Shown here in pieces: positions 61,241 to 64,000 of a stretch of 64,000 bases of DNA. The DNA lies in contig CP075492.1 of the NCBI GenBank assembly GCA_021613535.1, positions 9,920,001 through 9,984,000 of the forward strand, in the 5' to 3' direction. The notes under the pieces were generated by a model. The model was not told where the DNA came from, did not search any database, and saw nothing but the letters and a program-made list of their open reading frames with translations. Source of the DNA: Adineta vaga (lineage: Eukaryota; Rotifera). The position numbers and the translations under genes were made by a program. Within the stretch, counting starts at the first letter, position 1. The number at the start of each line of letters is the position of its first letter.

Positions 61241-63576
61241 ATGGCTCGAACCGAACCAGCAAATATTAATCATTGTGTTACTTCATCAATAACTTCACGT
61301 GCAAGTAATTTTCCAAAAGATAATATTCAACATAGTGATGAAATTAAAAATGAATTTACTTCACGTGAGGGTACATATAAAATCTCATCGTTTATTGATA
61401 ATCTCGGCAAAATCGGCACGAACACATGTCTTAATGAACCAGTTCGAATAACATTATTACCACGTATACAAACGAATTTTGATACAACAACAACAACTAG
61501 TCAAACAAATTCGAGACGTTCATCATCCACAAATAATAATCCAATTGATCAGACAATTGAACAAAAACAAACACCAATTACAAATGGAAATGAATTTCAT
61601 CAACAGAATGGAAATCATATTCTAACAGATATTTTAGCATTTAATGTCGGAAGAGAATTAATTGTTTATGAATTTTCTGAAGCTACACAGGTAGAATTCG
61701 ATTCTTTTTCAATCATATCTTATGTGCATTCATATTATTATTTCTAGTCTAATTTTGGTGAACCACTTGATCATCGTGTTTACAAACAAAATCATCATCC
61801 AACATGTCATGATATCACTCAACATCCTGATACCAATGGTTTACATATACTTGTTGGATTTTCTAAAGGTCAAATACAATATATTAACATGCAAACTAAA
61901 GATCAGAAAGTGTTCAATGAAGGAGTATGTACAACTAAATCATATTCTTATTTTTCTTTTGCTTTTTTTCTTCTCTTTAGAGTTATTTGGATAAAACAAA
62001 AGTAACATGTATCAAATGGTTATCGAATCCGAAAACTTATTTTATTGCATCCTATTCAAGTGGTTATTTATATGTATTTGATGAACAACTTAATTATCAA
62101 CGTGATACAAATATTCAACCAACATATACAACAATAAAAGATGATGAAAAAAACTTTTCTATATCGTATATAAAGGTAAAACGATTTGTTCGATCATAAA
62201 GAGATAATGAATGGATTTGTTTCTATTTTAGAATAAATCTAAACAAGCCCGAAATCCAATTGCACGATGGTCTGTTGGTAGTGGAAGTATCAATGAATTT
62301 TCGTTCTCGCCTGATAATATTTTTCTTGCTATTGTCTCACAAGATGGTTTTCTACGGATATTTAATTATGAAAAAATGGAATTAATTGCTTATATGAAAA
62401 GCTACTTTGGTGGACTTCTATGTGTCAGTTTTTTTTCCAACTTTTCTGTGTTTCGACATAATGTCAATTTGTTTTAGATTTGTTGGTCTCCTGATGGTAA
62501 ATATATAGCGACTGGTGGTGAAGATGATTTTATCACATTATTTACATTCGATCCTGATGAACATATATCTCGTGTTGTATGTCGTGGATACGGGCATACA
62601 TCATGGATAAGTGCAATATCATTCGATCCATATATGAACGCAAAAAGTTATTATTCATCATTCGTTCAAACATCTTCATCATCGTTCGATCATGATAATG
62701 ATGATTTGAAAAAATCAATACCATGTTCGCGTAGTAATTCGTCATGTTTTGATACGACAATTCCATCTTTATTCTATCGAATTGCTTCAGTTGGTCAAGA
62801 TAATCGTCTATGTTTATGGGATATAACTGAAGATATATTAAAATTTAATCCTAATAGTAAACAAAATTCTTCATCATATCCATTAATATCCTCGCCATCG
62901 ACATCCAATGGTTATGCATCATCATCCGATGCAACAGTGAATACTCAACCTCCCGTAGGAAAATCTTCATTTTCATCGTTAACATCACGTCTTTCATTTG
63001 TTCGTAATTCCAATAAAATCAATAAATCTGTTGATGATACACCGGATACATCGGTCGTAACAATTTCTAATGGAACATCAAAAAAATCTCGAAAATTATC
63101 TTTATTATCGAATACGTTAACTGGATCGAAATCTTCATCATCAAAATTACAGACAAATTCCGAAGATTCCAATAATGGATCATTATCGACATTAACAACT
63201 AATCAAAATCATTCATCATCACGACAAACTAATTTTGATCTAACAAGAAGTACTTTTGGAACCAATCTTTGTCCTAAACTAGATGATATACAATCGATTG
63301 AACCAGTTATTACTGAATTTATTGCTCATGAACGTTTAAATGGAATTTATTTCGGTGAAAATTATCTTTTGACATCTTCACAAGATGGAATTATTGCTAT
63401 TTGGGAAAAGCCACAGAAACTTCTAAATGCTGAGATTGTATGTAGGAAATAATAAGACTTTTCGAGCTGATCAAAAATATTTTCTCTTTATTTTGTAGAC
63501 TGATGATCTAACAACGAGTTCAACAACATTACCTAACAGTAGTACTCATCATTCGACAGTTTCCCACCGATTATAG
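61241..63576 (+). CDS. WDR20: WD repeat protein 20 (USP12/USP46 cofactor)
   Basis: In mammals WDR20 binds and activates the deubiquitinases USP12 and USP46 together with WDR48/UAF1. Six exons (61241-61690, 61748-61924, 61981-62175, 62232-62423, 62478-63437, 63499-63576), all phase 0, give 683 aa. Family blocks are clear: [113 protein letters not shown] and LCPKLDDIQSIEPVI. A Ser-rich insert lies between blades, about residues 430-560, as in other WDR20 proteins. The N-terminal 40 residues are lineage-specific. The first ATG in frame is used. Confidence 0.96.
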
Positions 63577-64000
63577 ATCCCTTTTTTTTCTTCTTCATTC
63601 TACGAACTAAGAGAAAAACAAACAATATCATACTTTCTATCTGTTCTTCGGTAATTAATATTCTTTCTCTTCTTTATTTCGATTTATTTCTTTTTCTAAA
63701 AAGTTCGGAGAGACAAAGTAGCCGAAAAAAAAATCTATACTTGTTATACCACACACAGATACACCCGGTGATTTTTTTTCTGTTCATATCCGTCAATGTT
63801 TCTTTTCGTTTGAAATTCTCTCTTTTCCGTTCATAAACTCGCCTAAACTTTTCTTCTTGAAGAACATCTGTGTGTTCATGTGTATGCGAATGCTTTTAGA
63901 ATTGCTTTGTACTTGTACTGTGTATCGGACTACTGTTGCTACTTTTCTTTTTCTCTCTCTATCTCTCTCTCTCTTGCGCGCGCTCTAAAAATATCCGTGT
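63577..64000. other. WDR20 3' region
   Basis: T-rich sequence with CT repeats near 63950-63985; no ORF. Presumably the WDR20 3' UTR and beyond. Confidence 0.5.

Overview
This is a nuclear eukaryotic (animal) window: AT-rich, with split genes whose introns are mostly about 45-60 bp GT-AG introns, and whose products are metazoan proteins. Compact introns, chitin-binding and OTU-like genes, and splice acceptors abutting start codons would suit a bdelloid rotifer, but that assignment is inference; nothing here proves it. I saw no transposon, rRNA, tRNA, CRISPR array or viral insertion.

Left part (1-17.4 kb): the tail of an unknown gene, a small unknown gene, a CLIC/EXC-4-like protein, then a nucleoporin NUP214 homologue spanning about 11 kb. 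One NUP214 intron is 5.2 kb and holds an antisense, intronless leucine-rich-repeat gene. ARPC1, an Arp2/3 subunit, follows.

Middle (18.3-44.3 kb): a Golgi-type Ca/Mn pump (ATP2C1/SPCA), an antisense Ig-superfamily adhesion protein, TBC1D13 (Rab GAP), SMYD5, the SWI/SNF ATPase SMARCA4/Brahma, a secreted protein with six chitin-binding domains, hexokinase with two alternative last exons, and a membrane-anchored RBR E3 ligase.

Right part (44.5-64 kb): two minus-strand tandem paralogues with an OTU-like protease fold, one keeping the catalytic signature and one lacking it; a large minus-strand ankyrin/discoidin-like gene with another same-strand ORF inside its intron; PIGH (GPI-anchor synthesis); SF3B6 (U2 snRNP p14); and WDR20.

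The genes do not form one pathway; this is mainly a housekeeping neighbourhood. The most interesting points are the tandem OTU pair, the duplicated hexokinase terminal exon, the nested genes, splice acceptors touching the ATG in five genes, and four apparent frameshifts in otherwise conserved genes. At least two of those frameshifts sit in homopolymer or dinucleotide runs, so they may be assembly errors.
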